A DNA stretch of 15,713 nucleotides from JAWLFY01 sp964462125 (lineage in GTDB: Bacteria; Planctomycetota; Planctomycetia; Pirellulales; Pirellulaceae), in the NCBI GenBank assembly GCA_964462125.1, contig CAYWXT010000121.1:1-15713 (forward strand). The letters run 5' to 3'. Made by a program: the position numbers and the translations under genes. The notes below the pieces were generated by a model that was given only the letters and a program-made list of their open reading frames with translations, was not told the DNA's origin and ran no database searches. Below, piece after piece: positions 5,269 to 13,214 of this stretch (positions are counted from its first letter, which is position 1; the number at the start of each line of letters is the position of its first letter).

Positions 5269-7638
5269 GTGCATCGGTTCGTAGCCTTGGCCCTGTTTGC
5301 CTGTGGGACAGTGCTGCTTGTGGTTCGAGCAGGCATGGCCGAAGAGGCCGATGTCGAGGGTGTCCAACCGATGCTTTCTGCAGGCGAACCCGACTGTTTT
5401 GCCGAAACAGACTTCCAGGAGGTCTGGATGAAGGTGGTACAGCGGACTTGCTTGAAGTGCCATCAAGGGGAGGGGGAGGCTTCCGATAGCGAGTTTTTGC
5501 TGAGCGACGAGTCACGCGTGCCGTCCTCCGAGAGACCTGAGGTTCTCGCACAGAACCAGAAGGTCCTGGCTCGATTCGCCCTGACGCGGGACGAGGACGG
5601 CCAATCTCGATTGCTGGTGAAGCCTCGGGGCGGGCTCGACCATGGTGGCGGCGAGGTCCTCCCTGCTGATTCGACCGGGTTTCGCTTGCTGGTGAAGTAC
5701 GTCGCTGCGCAGACGCGAGAACCCGACACAAACTTTTCCTCAGCAAGGGATGCTTCCATGACGGAGGCGCTGTCGCTCGATGACGACCGGGAGTCGCTCC
5801 TTGAGGGGGTCGAGCTGATTTCCGATCAGCGATTGTTGCGGCGGGTAACATTGTCGCTGGCAGCGCGGTTGCCCACCGACGACGAGTTCCAGGCCGTCGA
5901 GCAGTCAGGCTTGGCGGCGGTCGAACCGATTCTGTCCGAGATCATGCAAGAGGAAGCCTTTTACCAGCGGCTGGTCGAGGGATTCAATGATATCTTCCTG
6001 ACGGTTGGCTACACCGGACTCGGGCTCGACATCCTCTCGTACAACCACTTCCAAAAGTCCCGGCTGTGGTATCAGAAGCATAGCCTCGACCATTTGCCGG
6101 AAGAGGATCGTCAGAAGGCGCGCTACAGACTCTCGGATCAGTACCAGGAGTCCCTTCGCCGCGAACCAATGGAACTGGTGCGGTACATCGTCGAGCAGGA
6201 GCGTCCCTTCACGGAAATCGTGACAGCTGATTACATGATGGTCTCGCCCTACTCGGCTCGAGGTTACGGAATCTTCGAAGAGATCAAGGATCGGTTTGAC
6301 GCCCCGGATGATCCCTTCGAGTACATTCCGACGCAACTGCCGGCGCTGACGGCCCGCAACGGCGATATCCAGCCGACCGAGGAGGGTCTGTATCCGCACG
6401 CCGGAATGCTGACCATGTTTCAGTATCTTCGCCGTTACCCGACGACTGAGACCAACCGCAATCGCCTAAGAGCGCGGATGTACTACCAGCACTTCCTGGG
6501 TGTCGACGTGATGAGTTTGGCACCCCAGGTCAGCGACGCGGCGGCGGTCGAGGCGAAATACGACAATCCCACGATGCAGGCTGCATCGTGTGTGGTCTGT
6601 CACCGCACGATCGATCCGATCGCCGGGTTGTTCCAGGAGTATTACAACGAGGACGGCCACTACGGGCCGCGCAAGGATGGCTGGTTCGAAGACATGTTCG
6701 AGCCTGGCCGCGAAGGGGTCGATCTGCCGGAATCCGCGGACCTGCGAAAACTTCAGTGGCTGGGCGAGCAGACCGCGACCGACCCGCGTTTTGCAACGGC
6801 GATGGTCGAGCACGTCTATTACATCTTGACGGGTCGCCAATCGCTCAAAGCCCCGGAGGATATCGAACGGCCGCAGTTTGCCGAGCGTCGCCGCGCGTAT
6901 CTGGTACAGCGGGATATCCTCGAGCGGGCAGCGGAACAGTTTGTTGCCGAGGAGTACAACCTGAAGGTCGTCTTTCAGGCGTTGGTGGCCTCGCCCCTGT
7001 ACCGCGCCGATGGCCTGGCTGCGTCGGATGCCAGCCCGGAGCGTCTGGCCGAACTCGATGACATGGGTGTTGTGCGAATGCTCGGCCCAGAGCAACTGGA
7101 ACGCAAGATCGTTGCCATCTTCGGTCGGTCCTGGGGACGGCTCGACGGTAGCTATTCGATTCTGTATGGAGGGATCGATTCAAAAGAAGTGACCGAACGG
7201 TTGGCGGATCCGAGCGGCGCGGTCGGGGCGCTGCAGCGAATCATGGCCAACGATGTGGCTTGCAAGAATGTGGCCGCTGATTTCAAACTTCCAGCGGACC
7301 AACGGAGGTTGTTCCCCGGCATTGAGCCGGACGTCGTGATCGACCAGGATACCCCCGAAGCCGAACGGAAGATCCGGGCGGCGATCGTGCATCTGCACCA
7401 TCACATCCTCGGACGCGAGGATTCCCCCGACGACGCGGAAGTCGATTTGACGTATCGACTGCTGGCCGACGTGGTGGACGAGGCGACTTCGCGAGAGAAT
7501 TTCGACCAACGTGAGAGCTACTTCTGCAAATCGTCCGATCAAGAAGGACCGCGCGATGACGATCCCAACTACATGATTCGTGGCTGGCGAGCTGTCGTGA
7601 CGTACCTGCTGCGGCGACACGAGTTTTTGTACGAATGA
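5269..7638 (+). CDS. Secreted di-CxxCH planctomycete protein (DUF1549/DUF1588-like)
   Basis: The product is 789 aa from GTG 5269. Residues 3-20 are hydrophobic, with likely signal cleavage after RAGMAEE. CLKCH at 61-65 and CVVCH at 441-445 are CxxCH motifs, the pattern for covalent c-type haem. Around residue 190, LLRRVTLSLAARLPTDDEF resembles the start of planctomycete DUF1549 domains. The second CxxCH sits in CHRTIDPIAG followed by an aromatic- and acid-rich stretch, as in DUF1588-type proteins. The C-terminal part (HLHHHILGRED, then VDLTYRLLADV) again resembles these families. Members are large, exported, often paired with DUF1501 or DUF1552 proteins, and of unproven function, with redox or polysaccharide use proposed. 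Here the stop overlaps an ATG of the next gene (ATGA at 7635-7638), so the pair is coupled. Haem attachment is inferred from the motifs only. Confidence 0.85.
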   Translation: MHRFVALALFACGTVLLVVRAGMAEEADVEGVQPMLSAGEPDCFAETDFQEVWMKVVQRTCLKCHQGEGEASDSEFLLSDESRVPSSERPEVLAQNQKVLARFALTRDEDGQSRLLVKPRGGLDHGGGEVLPADSTGFRLLVKYVAAQTREPDTNFSSARDASMTEALSLDDDRESLLEGVELISDQRLLRRVTLSLAARLPTDDEFQAVEQSGLAAVEPILSEIMQEEAFYQRLVEGFNDIFLTVGYTGLGLDILSYNHFQKSRLWYQKHSLDHLPEEDRQKARYRLSDQYQESLRREPMELVRYIVEQERPFTEIVTADYMMVSPYSARGYGIFEEIKDRFDAPDDPFEYIPTQLPALTARNGDIQPTEEGLYPHAGMLTMFQYLRRYPTTETNRNRLRARMYYQHFLGVDVMSLAPQVSDAAAVEAKYDNPTMQAASCVVCHRTIDPIAGLFQEYYNEDGHYGPRKDGWFEDMFEPGREGVDLPESADLRKLQWLGEQTATDPRFATAMVEHVYYILTGRQSLKAPEDIERPQFAERRRAYLVQRDILERAAEQFVAEEYNLKVVFQALVASPLYRADGLAASDASPERLAELDDMGVVRMLGPEQLERKIVAIFGRSWGRLDGSYSILYGGIDSKEVTERLADPSGAVGALQRIMANDVACKNVAADFKLPADQRRLFPGIEPDVVIDQDTPEAERKIRAAIVHLHHHILGREDSPDDAEVDLTYRLLADVVDEATSRENFDQRESYFCKSSDQEGPRDDDPNYMIRGWRAVVTYLLRRHEFLYE

Positions 7639-7642
7639 AGGA
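7638..7642 (+). promoter_or_regulatory. Shine-Dalgarno site for the DUF1501 gene
   Basis: AAGGA lies seven bases before the ATG at 7650. It favours that start over the ATG at 7635, which overlaps the preceding stop. Starting at 7650 also places the twin-arginine motif at the extreme N-terminus. Confidence 0.6.
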
Positions 7643-7649
7643 CGATCCG

Positions 7650-8939
7650 ATGCGACGCAATTTTCTCAAACAGTGTGCGGCCGCCGGAGTGGGACTCACC
7701 GTTCCACTCGGGCTGCGGCAACTCGCCGGGGCGAAAGAGGAGAAGGATCTTCCCGCCTATGAGGGCCCTTTTTTCGTCGTCTGCAACGCCTCGGGCGGCT
7801 GGGACACCACGTACTTGATGGATCCCAAAGGAACCGACGGCATCAACCGGCTGTACGGCGAGGGGGAGATCCTGACCGAGGGAAATATTCACTTCGCACC
7901 GACGGCCAAGCATATCGCCGAGGGGATGAGCAACGAAGATTTCTTTGGCAAATACGCCAAGGAATTGCTGGTCGTGCACGGTTTGGACTATTCGGTCAAC
8001 AACCACGCTCCGTGCAGTCGCTATATGGCGACCGGCAACTTGGACAGCCTGGCATATCCGACCTTTGCAGCACTGGTTGCGGCCTGTCGTGGCCCCGAAT
8101 GCCCCCTGGCATTTCTGACGTTCGGCAACTACTCCAACACCGGCAACCTGGTTCCGATGTCTCGGGTGAAGTACATCCAGTCGCTCAAACTGCTGTCGGA
8201 TGCGGACGCGATCAATGGCAGCGCCAAGCATCGGTATCACGAGGATTTCGTCTCCGACCACATTGAACGGGCATTGGCCGAGCGAAACGAACTGCGTCAA
8301 TCGATCAATCGGCTTCCCCGCCAACGCCGCGCCGAGACCATGTTGTATGCGGCCCAGTCGAACTCCCGCGCCCTCTCGCGGATCACGCCCCACATTCCCT
8401 CGGACGTCCCCAAGGATCCGATGTCGCAGCAAGCGGAGATCGCTCTGGCAGGGTTCAAGGCGGGTGTTTGTGTCTCGGCGAACCTGTCGGTCGGTCAGTT
8501 CGACAGCCACGCGAAGAATGACGAAGACCAGATGAGACTTTTACCGAAGTTCCTGGCCAGCATCGATCATCTGCTCCGCCGGGCCGAGGATCTCCATATC
8601 CGCGACAAGCTGGTCGTCGTTGTCCAAAGTGAAATGGGACGTACACCCCACTACAACAAAGGGGACGGCAAGGACCATTGGTCGATCGGCTCGATCATGT
8701 TTCTCGGCCCCGGCATCCAGGGCAACCGAGTGATCGGTGCCACGGACGAAGGCCAATATGCAGTCCCGATCAACCCGCAAACTTTAGCGATTGAGAAGGA
8801 TACCGAATACCGAGTCCGGCCCGAGCACATCCACTTGGCGTTGAGGGAACTCGCGGGGATCGAAGACTACCCATGGAGCGAGCGGTTTCCCTACGAGGTG
8901 AAAGAGGGGGAACGTCTGCAGGGACTATGGGGATCGTAA
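7650..8939 (+). CDS. Tat-exported DUF1501 family protein
   Basis: The product is 429 aa. It opens with MRRNFLKQ and a hydrophobic segment ending near LAGAKE, a twin-arginine (Tat) signal, so it is exported folded. DUF1501 hallmarks appear in order: SGGWDT (48-53), HGLDYSVNNHAPCSRYMATG, VGQFDSHAKND (Phe284, Asp285, His287), and SEMGRTP (327-333) followed by GDGKDHW (338-344). From memory, DUF1501 belongs with the alkaline phosphatase/sulfatase-like fold; the Asp and His residues of FDSH and GKDHW would be candidate metal ligands. The substrate is unknown. The family is very often encoded beside a secreted CxxCH-containing partner, as here, and the two overlap or nearly so. The next gene begins 16 bases after the stop. 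The frame is complete with no sign of decay. Confidence 0.92.
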   Translation: MRRNFLKQCAAAGVGLTVPLGLRQLAGAKEEKDLPAYEGPFFVVCNASGGWDTTYLMDPKGTDGINRLYGEGEILTEGNIHFAPTAKHIAEGMSNEDFFGKYAKELLVVHGLDYSVNNHAPCSRYMATGNLDSLAYPTFAALVAACRGPECPLAFLTFGNYSNTGNLVPMSRVKYIQSLKLLSDADAINGSAKHRYHEDFVSDHIERALAERNELRQSINRLPRQRRAETMLYAAQSNSRALSRITPHIPSDVPKDPMSQQAEIALAGFKAGVCVSANLSVGQFDSHAKNDEDQMRLLPKFLASIDHLLRRAEDLHIRDKLVVVVQSEMGRTPHYNKGDGKDHWSIGSIMFLGPGIQGNRVIGATDEGQYAVPINPQTLAIEKDTEYRVRPEHIHLALRELAGIEDYPWSERFPYEVKEGERLQGLWGS

Positions 8940-8955
8940 AGCTGAAGGACGCGCC

Positions 8956-9342
8956 ATGATTGAGACCCTGATGGTCGAGTTTGCCGAGCGGACGGGATTG
9001 ACTTCGGAATCGGAGCCGCAGCGTTACTTGTGGACCGATGCGTTTGCCGTTTGCAACTTCTTAGAGCTCAGCCGTCAATCGGGCGACGGGCGCTTTCAAG
9101 ATCTGGCGTTGCAGTTGGTCGATCAGGTGCATCACGTGCTGGGACGGCATCGCCCGGACGACTCCCGACGCGGCTGGATCAGTGGACTCGAAGGAGAGCG
9201 AGGCGGGGAGCATCCGACCATTGGTGGGCTTCGGATTGGCAAGCCGCTCCAGGAGCGAAAGCCCGACGAACCTCCCGACGAGCGTCTGGAATGGGAGCAG
9301 GACGGGCAGTATTTTCACTATCTCACCAAGTGGATCGCGTAG
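8956..9342 (+). pseudogene. Alpha-toroid-like protein, N-terminal fragment
   Basis: The fragment is 128 codons from ATG 8956, preceded by AAGGA (8945-8949), so it was the third gene of the operon. The helical sequence (YLWTDAFAVCNFLEL, then FQDLALQLVDQVHHVLGRHR, RRGWISGL, HPTIGGLRIGKPL, LEWEQDGQYFHYLTKW) looks like the first hairpins of an alpha/alpha-toroid (six-hairpin glycosidase-like) family of several hundred residues that I know only as hypothetical. The frame stops at TAG right after HYLTKWIA, where the family normally continues. There it meets the antisense RAYT fragment, so the gene is cut at about 9330-9342 and most of the protein is lost. The first 126 residues look undamaged, suggesting the break is recent. 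A short functional protein is unlikely. Confidence 0.72.
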
Positions 9343-9480
9343 CCAAGGACATCGATCGCGAAGTGCTGCGCGAGCGACTTCACTCGCTCAAGGAGCCAAT
9401 CGCGGCGGTGGGAATAGTCGTTGCCGGTGTGGGGATCGACCCCACAGAGATAGCTTCGGCGGAAGACCCTTGAATAGAAG
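9330..9480 (-). pseudogene. RAYT (REP-associated tyrosine transposase) fragment
   Basis: The minus strand reads, from about 9480, RVFRRSYLCGVDPHTGNDYS, then HRRDWLLERVKSLAQHFAID, then VLGYAIHLV. This matches the first part of Y1/HUH transposases of the RAYT group, which normally continue 'YAVMSNHxHLVL'. Here YA is followed directly by IHLV, so about five residues are missing, including the first His of the HUH metal-binding motif. Everything beyond, including the catalytic Tyr, is absent. The surrounding open frame extends upstream to 9791 but is just the antisense of the next gene. RAYTs mobilise REP/REPIN hairpin sequences. The fragment fills most of the 258-base gap 9343-9600. Confidence 0.7.
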
Positions 9481-9600
9481 TGTTTGCCGACTGCCGTCGT
9501 ATTGCCTGGCCTACCGCGAAAGCGTTTACCTTCAGGCGGACGTACAGACACGGCTGCCATTCGGTGTGGAAATGTGACTTCAACGGAGGCGATCAATAGA

Positions 9601-10659
9601 ATGGCGGGTAGATTTCTTTGTCGCGGTTGCAACGCCAGACATGCTTTCATTTTAGCGAGTGTGTGTGTCGTTGTGACCGCGACATTAGGGCTCCGTTCGG
9701 CTGCCGTCGCGCAAGCGATTTCCTCCGATGCCCTTTCAATCGAAGACCTCAGCGCGATTTTCGACTCGCTGGAGACAGCGAGTGCTAGCACTCATTATAG
9801 CTTCCTCGAGAAGTCGCTGACCCTGATGAACTCTGATGCTCGCAAGGGTCATGCCAATTCACAGGTAGAGAGGTGGTATTTCGGTGACGGTTGGTACGTC
9901 AGCTGGGTATTGCACGCGGACACCTGGCCACACTCCGGCGTTGACGAAGTTCCCGCGTCGCTTGCTCGTGCGCATTTCTACAATCCAGAGTACGCGAGTG
10001 GCGTAACATACAAGTTAAGCGAAGGATCGCAAGGTGATGCAAGCCTTAGCTTACTTGCTTTGCAGGGCGTCGGCAGTCGGTACGATGAGGTGGTCCAGTC
10101 GCGGCAGAATTTCCGTCCATCGCAACGACTTCTCAGAAGTGGCGCGTTGTGGCTTCCTGAGGTCGTGCGTTTGGCGCGACTTAAATCGGTGGAACCTGTC
10201 GAAGTCGACGGCGTTAGTGCGTATCGATGGACGATTGAAGCGCCGAGCATTGACAAGGATGGACAGCAGATTGGGACCGCCCGAATGACGTACACGCTCA
10301 CGATTTCCGCCGATCGGCCTCACCGGCTGTATGAACGGACCAAATTCAGTGAAAGCGGAGGCCCACACGAAGGCGTCGCCTTCTCGGACTGGCAGGTGGA
10401 TGGGGACTTGGCGTTTCCGCGTCGGGTCGAACACTTCTTCATCCATAACGGAAGCCGCGAGAAGTTTGCGGAGATCAAGTTCAATGTTGAACAGCCCGAG
10501 GACGGTGCGGCACTGGATGAGAGGCACACGAGGTTGACCTTCTATGGACTTCCCGAACCAGACGCTCCACCTTCTAACTGGGTACGGATCGGCATGGTCG
10601 CCATTGGCGGTATTCTGCTCGTGGTTACCGGGGTTTACCTCCGCAGGCGGCAGGCGTGA
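9601..10659 (+). CDS. Secreted protein with C-terminal membrane anchor
   Basis: The product is 352 aa from ATG 9601, preceded by GGAGG (9585-9589). The in-frame codons back to 9484 lack a site and are unlike a signal sequence. The N-terminus is a signal peptide (hydrophobic 15-30, AVAQA at 35-39). The body (40-315) is mixed alpha/beta with no motif I recognise; its strand-rich second half (YRWTIEAPSID, MTYTLTISAD, AFPRRVEHFFI) vaguely recalls LolA/LppX-like lipid-binding folds, but that is only an impression. The C-terminus has Pro-Glu-Pro at 318-320, a hydrophobic segment at about 330-347 and a final RRRQA. It would therefore be anchored with the body outside the cytoplasm, and the tail resembles PEP-CTERM sorting signals loosely. 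It starts an operon with GT2 (10677) and DUF1559 (11659). The function is unknown. Confidence 0.8.
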   Translation: MAGRFLCRGCNARHAFILASVCVVVTATLGLRSAAVAQAISSDALSIEDLSAIFDSLETASASTHYSFLEKSLTLMNSDARKGHANSQVERWYFGDGWYVSWVLHADTWPHSGVDEVPASLARAHFYNPEYASGVTYKLSEGSQGDASLSLLALQGVGSRYDEVVQSRQNFRPSQRLLRSGALWLPEVVRLARLKSVEPVEVDGVSAYRWTIEAPSIDKDGQQIGTARMTYTLTISADRPHRLYERTKFSESGGPHEGVAFSDWQVDGDLAFPRRVEHFFIHNGSREKFAEIKFNVEQPEDGAALDERHTRLTFYGLPEPDAPPSNWVRIGMVAIGGILLVVTGVYLRRRQA

Positions 10660-10676
10660 TTGGAGCAAAGGGTCGC

Positions 10677-11657
10677 ATGAAAGTCGTCATTCAGATCCCT
10701 TGCTTGAATGAGTCGGAGTCGTTGCATCGCGTTGTCAACGATCTGCCAACGCGACTGCCGGGAGTGGATTGCATTGAGACGCTGGTCATTGATGACGGCA
10801 GTACGGATGGTACCTCCGCCGTCGAGCTCGGGCTTGGCGTGGATCATGTCGTGCGGCACAAGCGAAATCGTGGTTTGGCTTCGGCGTTCGCAACCGGCCT
10901 GGAAACGGCTGTCAGGCTCGGCGCGGATGTGATCGTCAACAGGGACGGAGATCATCAGTATCCAGGTACTTCGATTGCGGCGCTTATGGCACCGATCGTT
11001 GACGGTCGCGCCGATGTCGTGATCGGGGATCGCCGACCGGCCGCCGATCGGCGCAATCCGCTCAGCAAGCGTCTGCTCTACCGCGTCGGACGCTGGGCCG
11101 TTAGCAAACTGGCGGGCGTCGATCTGCCTGACCCCGTTTCCGGCTTTCGCGCTTATTCGCGGGAAGCCGCCGCGAAAACGCACGTGGTGACGCAGTACAG
11201 TTATACGATCGAGTCGCTGATGCAGGCGGTGCACAATGGATTCGCGATCGAGTTCGTGCCAATCGAGGCCAATGCGGTGCAGCGACCGTCGCGTCTGTTC
11301 CGTAGTCGCCGGCAGTTCATCTTCCGTTCGGCGATCACGCTGCTGCGGGTGTTCCTCATGTATCGCCCGTTGGCGGTGTTGGTTTGGCTGAGCGGTGTTG
11401 TCGGTTGCATTGGTGCTTTGCCGATCGTTAGATTTTTGTGGTTGTTTTTTACCGGTGATGGCGGCGGGCACGTGCAATCGTTGATCCTGGGCGCCATGTT
11501 GATCCTGGTCGCTGCCGTGTTGTTTGTCGCCGGCATGATCGCCGATTTGGTTGCCCATAATCGCCGGCTCTTGGAGGTCGCGATCCAGGCGAGCCGCCGT
11601 TCCGACATAGATCAACGTTTTCAAGGATTGCAACGGTCCGTGGAGGAGGTGGAGTGA
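10677..11657 (+). CDS. GT2 polyprenyl-phosphate glycosyltransferase (DPM1-like)
   Basis: The product is 326 aa from ATG 10677; a GTG at 10656 overlapping the previous stop is possible, but MKVVIQIPCLNE is the classic family start. The GT-A nucleotide-sugar fold shows VIDDGSTDGT (37-46), the D-x-D metal site as Asp90-Gly91-Asp92 in NRDGDHQYPG, DPVSGFRAYS (152-161) and TIESLMQA (177-184). Two membrane segments follow (about 231-258 and 268-293), with a polar C-terminal helix. Such enzymes move a sugar from a nucleotide donor to undecaprenyl or dolichyl phosphate at the inner face of the membrane, making the donor for GT-C transferases. A GT39-type enzyme is encoded at 13477 and could be the user; this is inference. 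The stop precedes the next ATG by one base. Confidence 0.9.
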   Translation: MKVVIQIPCLNESESLHRVVNDLPTRLPGVDCIETLVIDDGSTDGTSAVELGLGVDHVVRHKRNRGLASAFATGLETAVRLGADVIVNRDGDHQYPGTSIAALMAPIVDGRADVVIGDRRPAADRRNPLSKRLLYRVGRWAVSKLAGVDLPDPVSGFRAYSREAAAKTHVVTQYSYTIESLMQAVHNGFAIEFVPIEANAVQRPSRLFRSRRQFIFRSAITLLRVFLMYRPLAVLVWLSGVVGCIGALPIVRFLWLFFTGDGGGHVQSLILGAMLILVAAVLFVAGMIADLVAHNRRLLEVAIQASRRSDIDQRFQGLQRSVEEVE

Positions 11658-11658
11658 G

Positions 11659-12750
11659 ATGCCGATGTTCAGAATACCCATGGCCGCTGGTTGGATCGCT
11701 ACGTTAACACGCGATGGCGGGCCGGAACGTCTCGCCGAAGACACTCGACGTCAGGTGCGGAGACACGGTCGGTGCGTTCATGGCGCTTCGAGCGGGTTCA
11801 CGCTGATCGAACTGTTGGTCGTCATTGCGATCATCGGGGTGCTGGTCGCCCTCACAATCCCGGCCGTGCAGGCGGCCCGGGAGGCCGCTCGCCGCATTGA
11901 CTGCGCAAACCGGATACGTCAACTCGCGCTCGCCTGCCAGCTCCATGAATCGAAGCACCGCTTTTATCCCTCCGGCGGTTGGAGCAAGAATTGGGTCGGT
12001 TTGCCCGAGCTCGCTTACGGCCCTTCGCAGCCAGGAGGCTGGATCTACCACATCTTGCCCGATATCGAGCAGTCGGCGCTGTTCAAGCTCGGCGGCATCG
12101 GTTCGCAGCACCATGAGGCCAACCGCACGCGGGTGGAAACACCTCTGGAAGCTTTGCACTGTCCCAGCCGCCGCAGCGCCACAGCTTTTGAGCTTGGCTA
12201 CCGTTGGCAGCCATACGAGACGGCACGGGTCAATACCGCGGCCCGAAACGACTACGCGATTAACGGTGGCGCCGTCTACGTGCGGCACGGGGATGGCCCC
12301 AGTGATGTTCGGGCAGAAAGACAGTTTCCCTGGCCTTCGATGAAAAGGAGAAACGGCATCTGTCACCAGCGGAGCCGCGTGAGATCCGCCGATGTGAGCG
12401 ATGGCCTGAGCAATACGTATTTGCTTGGTGAGAAGCATTTGGCGCGGCAGGACTACTTCAACGGCAACGACCCCGGCGACAACGAATCGGCTTATGGCGG
12501 CGACGACCGGGACCTCCAGCGTTTCACTTCGCTCGATGGACGACTGCCGCTTCTGCCGTACCCGGATTCGAGAAGGGATAAACTGCCGCGGAACCTGCAG
12601 GGCGCGCGGTTTGGAAGTGCCCACCGGTCGGGATTTCAGATGGCGTTGTGCGATGGATCGGTGCGTCTGGTCTCCTACAGCATGGACGGCGATCTGCACC
12701 GGGATCTCGGCGATCGCCGCGATGGAACATCGGTAACGCTGCCGGAGTAA
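11659..12750 (+). CDS. DUF1559 prepilin-type protein
   Basis: The product is 363 aa. GFTLIELLVVIAIIGVLVAL (46-65) is a type IV prepilin/type II pseudopilin cleavage and membrane segment, followed by PAVQAAREAARR. The middle has the usual DUF1559 order (RQLALACQLHESKHRFYPSG, LHCPSR near 168, VSDGLSNTYLLGEKH), and the C-terminal H-X9-DG signature is His322 to Asp332-Gly333. Planctomycetes carry tens to hundreds of such genes; they are thought to be exported by a pilus-like machinery, with unproven roles. The 45-residue leader before GFTLIE is longer than the usual few to 25 residues, but the ATG has a strong site (GGAGG at 11645-11649) and I see no better internal start. It is separated by one base from the GT2 stop, so it is very likely co-translated. 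Its partner could be a glycosylation substrate, which is speculation. Confidence 0.93.
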   Translation: MPMFRIPMAAGWIATLTRDGGPERLAEDTRRQVRRHGRCVHGASSGFTLIELLVVIAIIGVLVALTIPAVQAAREAARRIDCANRIRQLALACQLHESKHRFYPSGGWSKNWVGLPELAYGPSQPGGWIYHILPDIEQSALFKLGGIGSQHHEANRTRVETPLEALHCPSRRSATAFELGYRWQPYETARVNTAARNDYAINGGAVYVRHGDGPSDVRAERQFPWPSMKRRNGICHQRSRVRSADVSDGLSNTYLLGEKHLARQDYFNGNDPGDNESAYGGDDRDLQRFTSLDGRLPLLPYPDSRRDKLPRNLQGARFGSAHRSGFQMALCDGSVRLVSYSMDGDLHRDLGDRRDGTSVTLPE

Positions 12751-12881
12751 TCAACTTTGAGCCGAACGCTATACCACCGATATTTTTTGTCGACGTGCTT
12801 GGGGACAACGGTAGCGTCGATCCTTGACGCCACGATGCCAGTCATTCAATCCAAATCCACGGTTGGGCAGAAGCCCGTTTT

Positions 12882-13214
12882 CTACTGGGTCAACGGCCCC
12901 GCCGTCTCGTCGGACCAGTTGATCGTACGCTCCGCTGTCGTGATCCTCGCCCTGCTTGGAGCACTTGGTTTACGGGTGCGGGCCTGGAACCCACGCGTGC
13001 AATCCGCCCGCCGCATCGCCTCCCGCGCCCACTGCACGGCTGGGATCAAGATCGCCATCAACAGGCTGATGATCGAGATTACCACAAGCCGCTCGATCAG
13101 CGTCAGGCCGTCGCGGCTCCGCTGGCGCCGACACGATTCTGCACGCCCGACTCGCACATCGACCAAATGGCACGATATGCCAGCGAGATAGAAAGCAAAG
13201 CGAAGCCGGCTCAT
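12882..13214 (-). pseudogene. DUF1559 relic, N-terminal part only
   Basis: The minus strand from ATG 13214-13212 encodes 110 residues. A leader of about 37 residues leads to DGLTLIERLVVISIISLL and then IPAVQWAREAMRRADC, clearly the prepilin segment of a DUF1559 protein. The two positions after the cleavage region are off-consensus: Asp-Gly-Leu-Thr for Gly-Phe-Thr, and Arg for Leu in LIELL. After RRADC the similarity stops, and the frame ends at 12882 without the globular domain or an H-X9-DG motif. It lies tail to tail with the intact DUF1559 gene ending at 12750. GGGGGG (13224-13229) before the ATG could serve ribosome binding. I read it as a decayed copy rather than a short pilin. The 130 bases between the two genes contain nothing I recognise. 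Confidence 0.72.

Noticed and set aside
7569..8510. 313-codon open frame, minus strand
   Set aside because: It is antisense to the DUF1501 gene, with no family resemblance.
9484..9600. N-terminal extension of the 352-aa secreted protein
   Set aside because: It overlaps the antisense RAYT region, would put a signal peptide 40 residues inside the protein, and has no ribosome site.
10635..11744. 369-codon open frame, minus strand
   Set aside because: It is the antisense of the GT2 gene, whose motifs (DDGSTDGT, DxD) are unmistakable; its His/Gln/Arg-rich translation is typical of a GC-rich shadow frame.
12757..13191. 144-aa plus-strand protein between DUF1559 and GT39
   Set aside because: Most of it is antisense to the DUF1559 relic, whose prepilin motif is clear; only a short hydrophobic stretch might be meaningful.
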